Assembly (NCBI RefSeq): GCF_042138895.1
Contig: NZ_JBHIKW010000013.1
Location: forward strand, 62,001-126,000
DNA length: 64,000 nucleotides
DNA from: Cedecea selenatireducens
Lineage (GTDB): Bacteria; Pseudomonadota; Gammaproteobacteria; Enterobacterales; Enterobacteriaceae
Direction of reading: 5' to 3'
Shown here: positions 23,293 to 31,308 of the stretch, one piece after another
How the letters are laid out: every line of letters begins with the position of its first letter
Numbering within the stretch: the stretch's first letter is position 1
Position numbers and translations under genes: made by a program
Notes under the pieces: generated by a model
Told to the model about the DNA's origin: nothing
Seen by the model: only the letters and a program-made list of their open reading frames with translations
Database searches by the model: none

Positions 23293-24299
23293 AAACCGTT
23301 GAGCTGGCCCACGGCAGCGGCGGCCAGGCGATGCAGCAGCTGATCGCCAGCCTGTTTATGCAGGCCTTCGATAACCCCTGGCTCGCAGAGCAGGAAGATC
23401 AGGCCCGACTTTCCCTGGCGGAGCTTACCGCCGGCGGCGACCGGCTGGCATTTTCCACCGACAGCTACGTTATTGACCCGCTGTTTTTCCCCGGCGGCGA
23501 CATCGGCAAGCTGGCCGTGTGCGGTACGGCGAACGACGTCGCGGTGAGCGGCGCTACGCCTCGCTGGCTGTCGTGCGGATTTATTCTCGAAGAAGGCTTG
23601 CCGTTTGAAACGCTTGAGCGCGTGGTCACCAGCATGGCAAACGCCGCCCGTGCGGCAAATATCGCCATCGTGACCGGCGACACCAAAGTGGTGCCTCGCG
23701 GCGCGGCGGACAAACTGTTTATCAACACTGCCGGGATCGGCGCTATTCCTGTCGGCATCAACTGGGGCACGGCTCAGATTAAAACCGGGGATTTGCTCAT
23801 CGTCAGCGGCACGCTCGGCGACCACGGTGCAACCATCCTTAATTTGCGCGAGAAGCTTGGCCTGGACGGCGATCTACAGAGCGACTGCGCGGTGCTGGCG
23901 CCGATGATTGCCCCACTGCTTCATATTCCCGGCGTAAAAGCCTTGCGGGACGCCACGCGCGGCGGCGTAAACGCCGTTCTGCATGAGTTTGCAGACGCCA
24001 GCGGCTGCGGCATGGAAATCAGCGAAAACCAACTGCCGCTGAACCCGGCGGTGCGCGGAGTTTGCGAGCTGCTTGGGCTGGATGCGTTAAATTTTGCTAA
24101 TGAAGGCAAGCTGGTTATCGCCGCTTCCCCCGAGTCTGCCCCTGCGGTTCTACACGCTTTGCAGCAGCATCCCTGCGGCAAACAGGCCACGATCGTAGGT
24201 GAGGTCGTGGAGCGTAAAGGCGTGCGCGTGACGGGGCTTTACGGCGTAAAACGCACCCTCGACCTGCCGCACTTTGAACCCTTACCGCGCATTTGTTGA
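23289..24299 (+). CDS. hypE: HypE, carbamoyl dehydratase
   Basis: HypE takes the carbamoyl group from HypF on its C-terminal cysteine and dehydrates it with ATP to the thiocyanate that supplies cyanide. It is a PurM/AIR-synthase-like fold of 336 residues. The protein begins MKTVELAHGSGGQAMQQLI and ends in PRIC, the invariant tail with the acceptor Cys at the very C-terminus. It is the last gene of the hyp cluster; 109 bases, AT-rich and with a small GC hairpin, separate it from fhlA. Confidence 0.98.
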   Translation: MKTVELAHGSGGQAMQQLIASLFMQAFDNPWLAEQEDQARLSLAELTAGGDRLAFSTDSYVIDPLFFPGGDIGKLAVCGTANDVAVSGATPRWLSCGFILEEGLPFETLERVVTSMANAARAANIAIVTGDTKVVPRGAADKLFINTAGIGAIPVGINWGTAQIKTGDLLIVSGTLGDHGATILNLREKLGLDGDLQSDCAVLAPMIAPLLHIPGVKALRDATRGGVNAVLHEFADASGCGMEISENQLPLNPAVRGVCELLGLDALNFANEGKLVIAASPESAPAVLHALQQHPCGKQATIVGEVVERKGVRVTGLYGVKRTLDLPHFEPLPRIC

Positions 24300-24408
24300 C
24301 CTGCGCCAGTACGCAATCACCTCACGCCGACTAAACTTAAAAAATATTTATATTAATAAAATCTTTTAGCCCTGCGCCCGCCGCGGGGCATTTCAATGGA
24401 AAGCAAAC

Positions 24409-26493
24409 ATGTCATACACGCCGATGAGCGATCTCGGGCAGCAGGGGTTATTTGATATTACCCGTACGCTGCTGCAGCAGCCCGATCTCAACGAACTCGC
24501 CAGCAGCCTGACGCAGCTGGTGAAACAGGGCGCGCTGGCCGATCGCGTAAATATCCTGCTTTACCATCCCCAGCACCAACGGGTGAGTTTTTACGGTAAG
24601 GATAAACACGGCAAGGGACTGCACTACGAAGATGAAATGGCGCTGGCCAACGGCCCGGTGCGCCGCATGCTGTCGCGCCCGGAGGCGCTAATTTGCAGCC
24701 AGCAGGAGTTTGATGAAACCTGGCCGCAAATGGCGAGCCTTGATTTGTACGCCCCTTTTGGCCGCTACGGCCTGCTGCCGCTGGCTTCAGAAGGCAAGAT
24801 TTTCGGCGGCTGCGAATTTATTCGCGACAGGACGGATGCCTGGACCGAAAAAGAACTTAACCGACTTTACACCCTGGCGCAGATCGTAGGCCTGGTGACC
24901 GAGCAGATCCAAACCCGCCTTAACTCGAGCCACGATCATCAGCTGCTGTGCCGCGAACGCGACGACTTTCGCATTCTGGTGGCCGTCACCAACGCCGTGC
25001 TGTCGAAGCTGGATCTGGACGAGCTGATAAGCGAGATTGCCCGCGAAATTCACTACCACTTCGCCATTGATTCCATCAGCATTGTGCTGAAAAGCAGCCG
25101 CAAGTCGCGGCTCACGCTCTACTCCACCCACTTTGTTGATGAAGCCTCGCCGATTCACGATCAGAGCGATGTCCTTGAGACCGGCACCCTTTCGGAGCGG
25201 GTCTTTAAAAGCGGCGAGATGCTGCTGCTCAACCTTTGCCCCGGCGACAAGCTGGCACCGTATGAGAGGATGCTGCTCGAGATGTGGGACAACAAACCGC
25301 AGATGCTTTGCCTGCTGCCGCTGAAGTTTGGCAACAATATGCTGGGCGTGCTGAAGCTTGCCAGGTGCAGCGAACAGGGCTTTACGCCGGCCAACCTGAA
25401 GCTGCTGCGCCAGATTGCCGAACGTATCGCGATTGCGGTGGATAACGCCCTTGCCTATCAGGAAATCAACCGCCTGAAAGAAAACCTGGTGGATGAAAAC
25501 CTCTATCTCACCGAGCAAATTAATAACGTCGACAGCGATTTTGGCGAAATTATCGGCCGCGGCGAGGCGATGTCTATCGTGCTCAAACAGGTAGAGATGG
25601 TCGCCAGCAGCGACAGCACCGTGCTGATCCTCGGCGAAACCGGCACCGGTAAAGAGCTGATTGCCCGCGCGATCCATAACCTGAGCGAGCGCAACGGCCG
25701 CCGGATGGTGAAGATCAACTGCGCCGCAATGCCCGCCGGGCTGCTGGAGAGCGATTTGTTCGGCCACGAGCGTGGGGCGTTTACCGGAGCCAATAATCAG
25801 CGAATCGGCCGCTTTGAGCTGGCGGACAAAAGCTCGCTGTTCCTGGACGAAGTCGGTGATATGCCGCTTGAGCTTCAGCCCAAGCTGCTGCGCGTGCTGC
25901 AGGAGCAGGAATTCGAGCGCCTCGGCAGCAATAAAGTCCAGGAAGTGGACGTGCGCCTGATAGCCGCCACCAACCGTAACCTGAAAGAGATGGTGGCCGA
26001 CCGCGAGTTCCGCAGCGACCTTTACTATCGGCTGAACGTTTTCCCTATCACCCTGCCGCCGCTGCGCGAGCGCCCGGAGGACATCCCTCTGCTGGTGAAA
26101 TCCTTCACCTTTAAAATCGCCCGCCGCCTGAACCGCAACATCGACAGTATTCCGGCGGAAACGCTGCGCGCCCTGAGCCGCATGGAGTGGCCGGGTAACG
26201 TGCGTGAGCTGGAAAACGTGATTGAGCGCGCCGTGCTGCTGACGCGCGGCAACGTGCTGCATCTTTCGCTGCCGGAGGTGGACTACCATCCGTCAGTTGA
26301 GCGAACGCTGTCTGGCCTCGCCAGTGAAGAGATACGTGAAGATGAAGACGAGTATCAGCGCATCCTGCGCGTGCTGAAAGAGGCAAACGGCGTCGTTGCC
26401 GGGCCTCGCGGCGCGGCTCAGCGTTTAGGGCTGAAGCGCACCACGTTACTTTCGCGGATGAAGCGTCTGGGGATTGATAAAGACGCGCTTTAG
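24409..26493 (+). CDS. fhlA: FhlA, formate-responsive sigma-54 activator
   Basis: FhlA is a bacterial enhancer-binding protein that senses formate and activates the hyc, hyp, hydN and fdhF promoters. It has 694 residues (E. coli 692). Two GAF-like sensory domains occupy about 20-170 and 200-345. The AAA+ domain has Walker A GETGTGKE near residue 409, the sigma-54 contact loop GAFTGA and Walker B LFLDEVGD. The C-terminal Fis-type helix-turn-helix (GPRGAAQRLGLKRTTLLSRM) binds DNA. Its binding targets are visible in this window. RBS GGAAAG is upstream. Confidence 0.98.
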   Translation: MSYTPMSDLGQQGLFDITRTLLQQPDLNELASSLTQLVKQGALADRVNILLYHPQHQRVSFYGKDKHGKGLHYEDEMALANGPVRRMLSRPEALICSQQEFDETWPQMASLDLYAPFGRYGLLPLASEGKIFGGCEFIRDRTDAWTEKELNRLYTLAQIVGLVTEQIQTRLNSSHDHQLLCRERDDFRILVAVTNAVLSKLDLDELISEIAREIHYHFAIDSISIVLKSSRKSRLTLYSTHFVDEASPIHDQSDVLETGTLSERVFKSGEMLLLNLCPGDKLAPYERMLLEMWDNKPQMLCLLPLKFGNNMLGVLKLARCSEQGFTPANLKLLRQIAERIAIAVDNALAYQEINRLKENLVDENLYLTEQINNVDSDFGEIIGRGEAMSIVLKQVEMVASSDSTVLILGETGTGKELIARAIHNLSERNGRRMVKINCAAMPAGLLESDLFGHERGAFTGANNQRIGRFELADKSSLFLDEVGDMPLELQPKLLRVLQEQEFERLGSNKVQEVDVRLIAATNRNLKEMVADREFRSDLYYRLNVFPITLPPLRERPEDIPLLVKSFTFKIARRLNRNIDSIPAETLRALSRMEWPGNVRELENVIERAVLLTRGNVLHLSLPEVDYHPSVERTLSGLASEEIREDEDEYQRILRVLKEANGVVAGPRGAAQRLGLKRTTLLSRMKRLGIDKDAL

Positions 26494-26539
26494 CCGGAAA
26501 CTGGGCATAACCCTACATTTTTTGTCTGGAACCTGAATC

Positions 26540-26884
26540 ATGGCAATTATTCCCAAGAACTATACGCGGCTGGAAAGCGGCTACCGCGAAAAGGCGCTGA
26601 AGCTTTTCCCGTGGGTGTGTGGCCGCTGCTCCCGCGAGTTTGTGTATTCCAATCTGCGCGAGCTGACCGTTCATCATATGGATCACGATCATACCAATAA
26701 TCCGGAAGATGGCAGCAATTGGGAGCTTTTATGCCTGTATTGCCACGATCATGAGCATTCGAAATACACCGAAGCAGACCAGTACGGCTCGAGGGTGATT
26801 GCCGGCGAGGATGCGCAAAAGGACGTGGGCGAAGCGACCTATAATCCATTTGCCGACCTGAAAGCGATGCTGAACAAGAAGTAG
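26540..26884 (+). CDS. yajD: YajD family HNH nuclease-like protein
   Basis: This small protein (114 residues) is nearly identical along its length to E. coli YajD. It has CX2C zinc ligands (CGRC, and CLYCHDHEH near residue 72) and the HNH signature HHMDHDHTNN..N..LLCLYCHDHE. The activity is unproven; HNH proteins cut or nick nucleic acid. In E. coli yajD lies far from this place, so its position behind fhlA is a local rearrangement. Confidence 0.93.
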   Translation: MAIIPKNYTRLESGYREKALKLFPWVCGRCSREFVYSNLRELTVHHMDHDHTNNPEDGSNWELLCLYCHDHEHSKYTEADQYGSRVIAGEDAQKDVGEATYNPFADLKAMLNKK

Positions 26885-26900
26885 TAAGCGCTATCCGTTG

Positions 26901-26920
26901 AGAGGGAGTCACTTCCCTCT
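26901..26920. terminator. Hairpin after yajD, weak terminator candidate
   Basis: AGAGGGA / TCCCTCT form a seven-base stem with a six-base loop, 16 bases after the yajD stop. No T-run follows, so termination is uncertain. Confidence 0.3.
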
Positions 26921-26945
26921 AAACGAAATCATTTCACCTTCTCCC

Positions 26946-26972
26946 TTCATTTTTTCCTGCTGCTGCCGATAA
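26946..26972 (+). promoter_or_regulatory. Sigma-28 (FliA)-type promoter of cheV
   Basis: GCCGATAA (26965-26972) is the exact flagellar class-3 -10 element. Eleven bases before it TTCATTTT matches 5 of 8 positions of TAAAGTTT. It lies about 62 bases upstream of the cheV ATG. Confidence 0.65.
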
Positions 26973-27034
26973 CTTATACAAGCATTCACTCCGTACGGTT
27001 GGGTTCTGAGGCCGGGTTATCACTTGAGGTTAAA

Positions 27035-28003
27035 ATGGATAGTTTTCAGAAAGATATCGATGAAAGGGCCAACCTGGCGTTATCCAACAAGTTCGAGCTG
27101 CTGCTGTTCCGCTTAGGCACAGGCCAGCACGACAGCAAGTCCGAGCTGTACGGCATCAACGTCTTTAAGCTGCGTGAAATTGTGCCCATGCCGAAGATTA
27201 ACCGTGCCGCAGGCATGGAGTCGCCGCTGCTGGGGATGGCCAATATTCGCGACCAGATTATCCCGGTCATCGACCTTCCCGCCGTGACCGGCTGCACGCC
27301 TAAGACTGGCTTAAATTTATTACTGATCACCGAATACGCCCGCAGCACCCAGGCTTTTGCCGTGGAGTCCGTGGAGAATATTATTCGCCTCGACTGGAGC
27401 CAGGTGCACGCCGCCGAAGCCGGGGTCAGCAGCCGCAATATCACCAGCATCGCCAATATTGACGATCCGCTGACCGGTAAAGACCTGGCGCTGGTGCTGG
27501 ACGTGGAGCAGATCCTCTATGACATCATCCCGTCCGGGAGAGATGTGAACATTGCCGCGATTGAAGAGAAAACCTATACCCTGAAGCCGGGCGCGGTGGC
27601 TATCGTTGCCGAAGATTCCAAAGTCGCGCGTTCGATGCTGGAGCAGGGCCTGAAGGGGATGGGCATTCCGGCCATCATGCACGCCACCGGCCTGGAGGCC
27701 TGGGAAAAAATCAAAGCTATTGCCGCCGATGCCAAAGCTTCCGGCACGCCGATAACCGATAAAATCGGCCTGGTGCTGACCGATATCGAGATGCCGGAAA
27801 TGGACGGTTTTACCCTGACCCGCAACATCAAAACCGAGCCAACGCTTAAGCATATCCCGGTGGTGATTCACTCCTCGCTTTCCGGCAGCGCCAACGAAGA
27901 TCACGTGCGTAAAGTCGGTGCCAACGGCTACGTTGCGAAGTTCGACGTGGTCGAGCTTTCTGCCGTGATCCACAAAGCGCTGGAAGACGCCGCCCGTCAA
28001 TAA
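27035..28003 (+). CDS. cheV: Chemotaxis coupling protein CheV
   Basis: CheV is a CheW-like coupling domain (about residues 25-165: LYGINVFKLREIVPMP, GMANIRDQIIPVIDLP) fused to a response-regulator receiver domain (about 185-320; acidic VAEDS, the phospho-acceptor Asp in VLTDIEMPEMDG, the conserved Thr/Ser in VIHSS, and the Lys in YVAKF). It links receptors to CheA and can tune adaptation. ATG 27035 is chosen because of GAGG five to six bases upstream and the family-like start MDSFQKDIDERANLALSNKF; 322 residues. E. coli K-12 has no cheV, but Salmonella and many relatives do. It stands alone, away from the che operon, behind a sigma-28 promoter. Confidence 0.95.
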   Translation: MDSFQKDIDERANLALSNKFELLLFRLGTGQHDSKSELYGINVFKLREIVPMPKINRAAGMESPLLGMANIRDQIIPVIDLPAVTGCTPKTGLNLLLITEYARSTQAFAVESVENIIRLDWSQVHAAEAGVSSRNITSIANIDDPLTGKDLALVLDVEQILYDIIPSGRDVNIAAIEEKTYTLKPGAVAIVAEDSKVARSMLEQGLKGMGIPAIMHATGLEAWEKIKAIAADAKASGTPITDKIGLVLTDIEMPEMDGFTLTRNIKTEPTLKHIPVVIHSSLSGSANEDHVRKVGANGYVAKFDVVELSAVIHKALEDAARQ

Positions 28004-28011
28004 TAAAGATT

Positions 28012-28050
28012 CCGGCTCTGCCTAAAGGTGGAGCCGTTATGCCTCTTTTT
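28012..28050 (+). terminator. Probable terminator after cheV
   Basis: CGGCTC (28013-28018) pairs with GAGCCG (28031-28036), with inner CCT/AGG pairing, followed by TTATGCCTCTTTTT. Confidence 0.45.
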
Positions 28051-28177
28051 ATTCCCCCGTCATGCTCGGGTAACACGTTTCACTTACCCTCAGCACAAAG
28101 CTTTTTACCCGCTGCGTTATAGCCGTAAGCCGTGGTTTCATGAAGAAAAGTTATAACCACACGCTAAGTACGGCATT

Positions 28178-28213
28178 GATAAACATTTTCAATATCATTT
28201 AATTAACTATAAT
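28178..28213 (+). promoter_or_regulatory. sodA promoter with Fur box
   Basis: GATAAACATTTTCAATATCA (28178-28197) is the E. coli sodA Fur-box position with one base different, followed by AATTAAC and the -10 TATAAT at 28208-28213. The spacing and flanks match E. coli sodA closely, so iron (Fur) control is very likely. SoxS and ArcA input is expected from the family, but their sites were not assigned. Confidence 0.8.
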
Positions 28214-28277
28214 GAACCGACTGATTACGCGGCGTTAACAGCACTACAGCCGCTCTACGTTAATGGAGACGATGAAT

Positions 28278-28898
28278 ATGAGCTATACACTGCCATCCCT
28301 GCCTTACGCTTACGACGCGCTGGAACCGCATTTCGATAAAGAAACCATGGAAATCCACCACAGCAAACACCACCAGGCCTACGTTAACAACGCGAACGCC
28401 GCGCTGGAATCCCTGCCTGAGTTTGCCAGCCTGTCTGCTGAAGAGCTGATTACCAAACTGGATCAGCTGCCTGCTGATAAGAAAACCGCGCTGCGTAACA
28501 ACGCCGGCGGCCACGCTAACCACAGCTTCTTCTGGAAAGGCCTGAAAAAAGGCACCGAGCTGAAAGGTGACCTGAAAGCCGCTATCGAGCGTGATTTCGG
28601 CAGCGTTGACGCGTTCAAAGCTGAGTTCGAAAAAGCTGCAGCTACCCGTTTCGGCTCCGGCTGGGCGTGGCTGGTGCTGAAAGGCGACAAACTGGCCGTA
28701 GTGTCTACTGCAAACCAGGACAGCCCGCTGATGGGCGAAGCTATCTCCGGCGCTTCCGGCTTCCCGATTGTGGGCCTGGACGTTTGGGAACACGCTTACT
28801 ACCTGAAATTCCAGAACCGTCGCCCGGACTACGCAAAAGAGTTCTGGAACGTGGTTAACTGGGACGAAGCAGCAGCCCGTTTCGCCGCTAAAAAATAA
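28278..28898 (+). CDS. sodA: Manganese superoxide dismutase SodA
   Basis: SodA dismutates superoxide in the cytoplasm with Mn as cofactor; 206 residues as in E. coli. It begins MSYTLPSLPYAYDALEPHFD. Metal ligands are in HHSKHHQAYV (first His), NHSFFW (second His) and DVWEHAYY (Asp and His). ATG 28278 is chosen because GGAGA is eight bases upstream and the mature N-terminus follows; an ATG two codons earlier is in frame but less well spaced. A strong terminator follows. Confidence 0.99.
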   Translation: MSYTLPSLPYAYDALEPHFDKETMEIHHSKHHQAYVNNANAALESLPEFASLSAEELITKLDQLPADKKTALRNNAGGHANHSFFWKGLKKGTELKGDLKAAIERDFGSVDAFKAEFEKAAATRFGSGWAWLVLKGDKLAVVSTANQDSPLMGEAISGASGFPIVGLDVWEHAYYLKFQNRRPDYAKEFWNVVNWDEAAARFAAKK

Positions 28899-28920
28899 GG
28901 TTGCAATACGACCTTAGAGA

Positions 28921-28947
28921 AGCGAGCCTGATGGCTCGCTTTTTTTA
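28921..28947 (+). terminator. Rho-independent terminator of sodA
   Basis: AGCGAGCC (28921-28928) and GGCTCGCT (28933-28940) with a TGAT loop and seven T (28941-28947). Confidence 0.93.
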
Positions 28948-28976
28948 TGTCCGTAGCACAACGCAGGGAGTCGCTT

Positions 28977-29654
28977 ATGCACCGCTATCCGCTTCAGGTT
29001 TACGCTGGCCAGATTCGTGATTACGAAGGGAGCCGGCCCAGCGCCATCGCCAAGGTTCAGGTGGACGGCGAGCTTCGCTTAACCGAGACTGGGCTTGAGG
29101 GCGATCAACAGGCGGAGAAGGTGATTCACGGCGGGCCAGACAGGGCGCTGTGCCACTATCCGCGCGAGCATTATCAGCATTGGGCGCAAATCTTCCCGGA
29201 TAAGGCGGATCTGTTTAATGCCCCGGCCTTCGGCGAAAACCTGTCTACGCAAGGGATGACGGAAAAGAACGTCTATATGGGCGATATTTACCGCTGGGGT
29301 GAGGCGCTGATTCAGGTGACCCAGCCTCGCTCGCCGTGCTTTAAGCTTAACTACCATTTTGGCGTAGAGGATATGGCGGCACGGATGCAGGAAGCAGGCT
29401 ACTGCGGCTGGCTTTATCGCGTGATTCTGGCGGGGAGCGTTTCTGCCGATGCGCCGCTGGAGCTGGTTTCACGCGTTAGCGACGTGACGGTGGCAGAAGC
29501 TATCGCCATTGCCTGGCATATGCCGTTTGATGATTCGCAATATCATCGGCTTTTGTCGGCGGCTGGGTTGTCGGTGAGCTGGAGCAGAACGATGCAGAAA
29601 AGGCGTATTTCAAGAAAGATAGAGGATAATTCGCGGCGTTTGCTCGGGAAGTAA
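28977..29654 (+). CDS. yiiM: YiiM, MOSC-domain protein
   Basis: This 225-residue MOSC-domain protein detoxifies 6-N-hydroxylaminopurine and related N-hydroxylated compounds, probably using molybdenum cofactor bound through Cys. Seen: EGDQQAEKVIHGGPDRALCHY, FGENLSTQG, QPRSPCFKL (with the conserved Cys) and the C-terminal 3-alpha block HMPFDDSQYHRLLSAAGLS. ATG 28977 is chosen because of AGGGAG just upstream and the family-like MHRYPL start. The adjacency sodA-yiiM is my assignment from order; in E. coli yiiM also lies in the sodA neighbourhood. Confidence 0.95.
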   Translation: MHRYPLQVYAGQIRDYEGSRPSAIAKVQVDGELRLTETGLEGDQQAEKVIHGGPDRALCHYPREHYQHWAQIFPDKADLFNAPAFGENLSTQGMTEKNVYMGDIYRWGEALIQVTQPRSPCFKLNYHFGVEDMAARMQEAGYCGWLYRVILAGSVSADAPLELVSRVSDVTVAEAIAIAWHMPFDDSQYHRLLSAAGLSVSWSRTMQKRRISRKIEDNSRRLLGK

Positions 29655-29657
29655 CTG

Positions 29658-29736
29658 CCCCTCACCCCAGCCCTCTCCCCAAAGGGGCGAGGGAGAAAAA
29701 AGATGTGCCGGCCCTCTCCCCAAAGGGGAGAGGGGG
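29658..29736. repeat. Palindromic repeat copy 4, yiiM-phoU junction
   Basis: CCCCTCACCCCAGCCCTCTC with AAAGGGGCGAGGG, then GCCGGCCCTCTCCCC with GGGGAGAGGG. It fills the space between the convergent yiiM and phoU and may act as the terminator for both. Confidence 0.8.
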
Positions 29737-29749
29737 GAAAGAAGTGCAC

Positions 29750-30475
29750 TTACTCTTTCGGGTCTTTACCCGCCAGCAGCTTGTCCAGCTCATCGCCGCC
29801 CACGTGACGGAAGTCCTGTCCCTTCACGAAGTAGAAGATGTATTCGCAGATGTTCTGGCAACGGTCACCGATACGCTCGATGGAACGGGCGCAGAACAGC
29901 GCGGTCAGCACGCTTGGAATGGTGCGGGAGTCTTCCATCATGTAGGTCATCAGCTGACGCACGATACCTTCATATTCCTGGTCAACTTTCTTGTCTTCGC
30001 GGTAGATACGTACCGCTTCATCCAGATCCATACGCGCGAAAGCGTCCAGCACGTCGTGCAGCATTTGCACGGTGTGGCGCCCCAGCGACTCGAGGCTGAC
30101 CAGCAGTGGCTGGTGCTGCTGGGAGAATTTCTCCAGCGCGGTGCGGCAGATTTTATCCGCTACGTCACCAATACGTTCCAGCTCGGCGATGGTTTTGATG
30201 ATGGCCATCACCAGGCGCAGGTCGCTGGCGGTTGGCTGGCGTTTGGCGATGATGCGCACGCAGGCTTCATCGATCGCCACTTCCATCATGTTGACCTTTT
30301 GGTCACCGGCGATAACGCGCTTCGCCAGCTCGCTGTCCTGGTTGTGCATCGCGGTGATCGCGTCGGAGAGCTGCTGTTCCACCAGCCCGCCCATCGTCAT
30401 CACCTGAGTACGGATGTACTCCAGCTCGGCGTTGAACTGACCAGAAATATGTTTGTTTAAGTTGAGGTTATCCAT
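29750..30475 (-). CDS. phoU: PhoU, phosphate-signalling regulator
   Basis: PhoU links the Pst transporter to the PhoR sensor and restrains the Pho regulon when phosphate is ample. It has 241 residues starting at ATG 30475 (MDNLNLNKHISGQFNAELEY), with GGAGA upstream; an ATG four codons earlier is in frame but without the RBS spacing. Two three-helix PhoU repeats carry the metal-binding E/DXXXD motifs (ELERIGDVADK and SIERIGDRCQN). It is the last gene of the pst operon, 12 bases after pstB. Confidence 0.98.
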   Translation of the reverse strand: MDNLNLNKHISGQFNAELEYIRTQVMTMGGLVEQQLSDAITAMHNQDSELAKRVIAGDQKVNMMEVAIDEACVRIIAKRQPTASDLRLVMAIIKTIAELERIGDVADKICRTALEKFSQQHQPLLVSLESLGRHTVQMLHDVLDAFARMDLDEAVRIYREDKKVDQEYEGIVRQLMTYMMEDSRTIPSVLTALFCARSIERIGDRCQNICEYIFYFVKGQDFRHVGGDELDKLLAGKDPKE

Positions 30476-30487
30476 CGCGCTCTCCAA

Positions 30488-31261
30488 TCAACCGTAGCGG
30501 CCAGTAATGTAATCTTCGGTTTGTTTCTTCGCTGGCGTAGTAAACAGCGTATCGGTCTCGCTGAATTCGATCAGCTCGCCGAGGTACATAAACGCCGTGT
30601 GGTCAGAACAACGCGCCGCCTGCTGCATGTTGTGGGTCACGATCACTACGGTATAGTCTTCTTTCAGCTCGGTGATCAGCTCTTCAATACGCCCGGTTGA
30701 AATCGGGTCAAGCGCCGAACACGGCTCGTCCAGCAGCAACACTTCCGGGCGAATCGCGATCCCGCGAGCAATGCACAGACGCTGCTGCTGACCACCGGAG
30801 AGGCTGTAGCCGCTCTGGTGCAGTTTATCTTTAGTTTCGTTCCACAGCGCGGCTTTCGTCAACGCCCACTGTACGCGCTCATCCATGTCGCTCCGGGACA
30901 GCTTTTCAAACAGACGCACGCCAAAAGCGATGTTGTCATAGATGGACATCGGGAACGGCGTCGGCTTCTGGAAGACCATGCCGACTTTGGCACGCAGCAG
31001 GGCGATGTCCTGGCTCTGGGTGAGGATATTTTCCCCATCCAGCAGGATTTCGCCTTCTGCACGCTGCTCCGGGTAGAGCGAGTACATTTTGTTAAAGGTA
31101 CGCAGCAGGGTGGATTTACCACAGCCTGACGGCCCAATGAAGGCGGTAACCTGGTTCTTCGCGATATCCAGATTGATGTTCTTCAGGGCGTGGAACTTAC
31201 CGTAGTAGAAGTTCAGGTCACGAACCTGGATTTTGCCTGGGGCTAAATCAACCTTACTCAT
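30488..31261 (-). CDS. pstB: PstB, phosphate ABC transporter ATPase
   Basis: PstB powers high-affinity phosphate import. It has 257 residues, the E. coli length. Walker A GPSGCGKST (near residue 43), signature LSGGQQQR, Walker B VLLLDEPCSALD and the switch His in VTHNM are all intact. It lies between pstA (47 bases upstream) and phoU. Confidence 0.99.
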   Translation of the reverse strand: MSKVDLAPGKIQVRDLNFYYGKFHALKNINLDIAKNQVTAFIGPSGCGKSTLLRTFNKMYSLYPEQRAEGEILLDGENILTQSQDIALLRAKVGMVFQKPTPFPMSIYDNIAFGVRLFEKLSRSDMDERVQWALTKAALWNETKDKLHQSGYSLSGGQQQRLCIARGIAIRPEVLLLDEPCSALDPISTGRIEELITELKEDYTVVIVTHNMQQAARCSDHTAFMYLGELIEFSETDTLFTTPAKKQTEDYITGRYG

Positions 31262-31308
31262 CTGTGTCTTAATCTCCGTCCGGCGCCGCGAGGGCCGCGC
31301 CGTAAAAT

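Noticed and set aside
24787..26289. A 500-codon open frame on the minus strand opposite fhlA
   Set aside because: It is antisense to a clear sigma-54 activator, has low-complexity His/Gln/Ala-rich composition, and arises from codon bias in GC-rich genes.
6098..26493. FHL island as a prophage, integrative element or transposon
   Set aside because: No integrase, transposase, tRNA attachment site or direct flanking repeat was seen; horizontal origin stays possible but is not shown.
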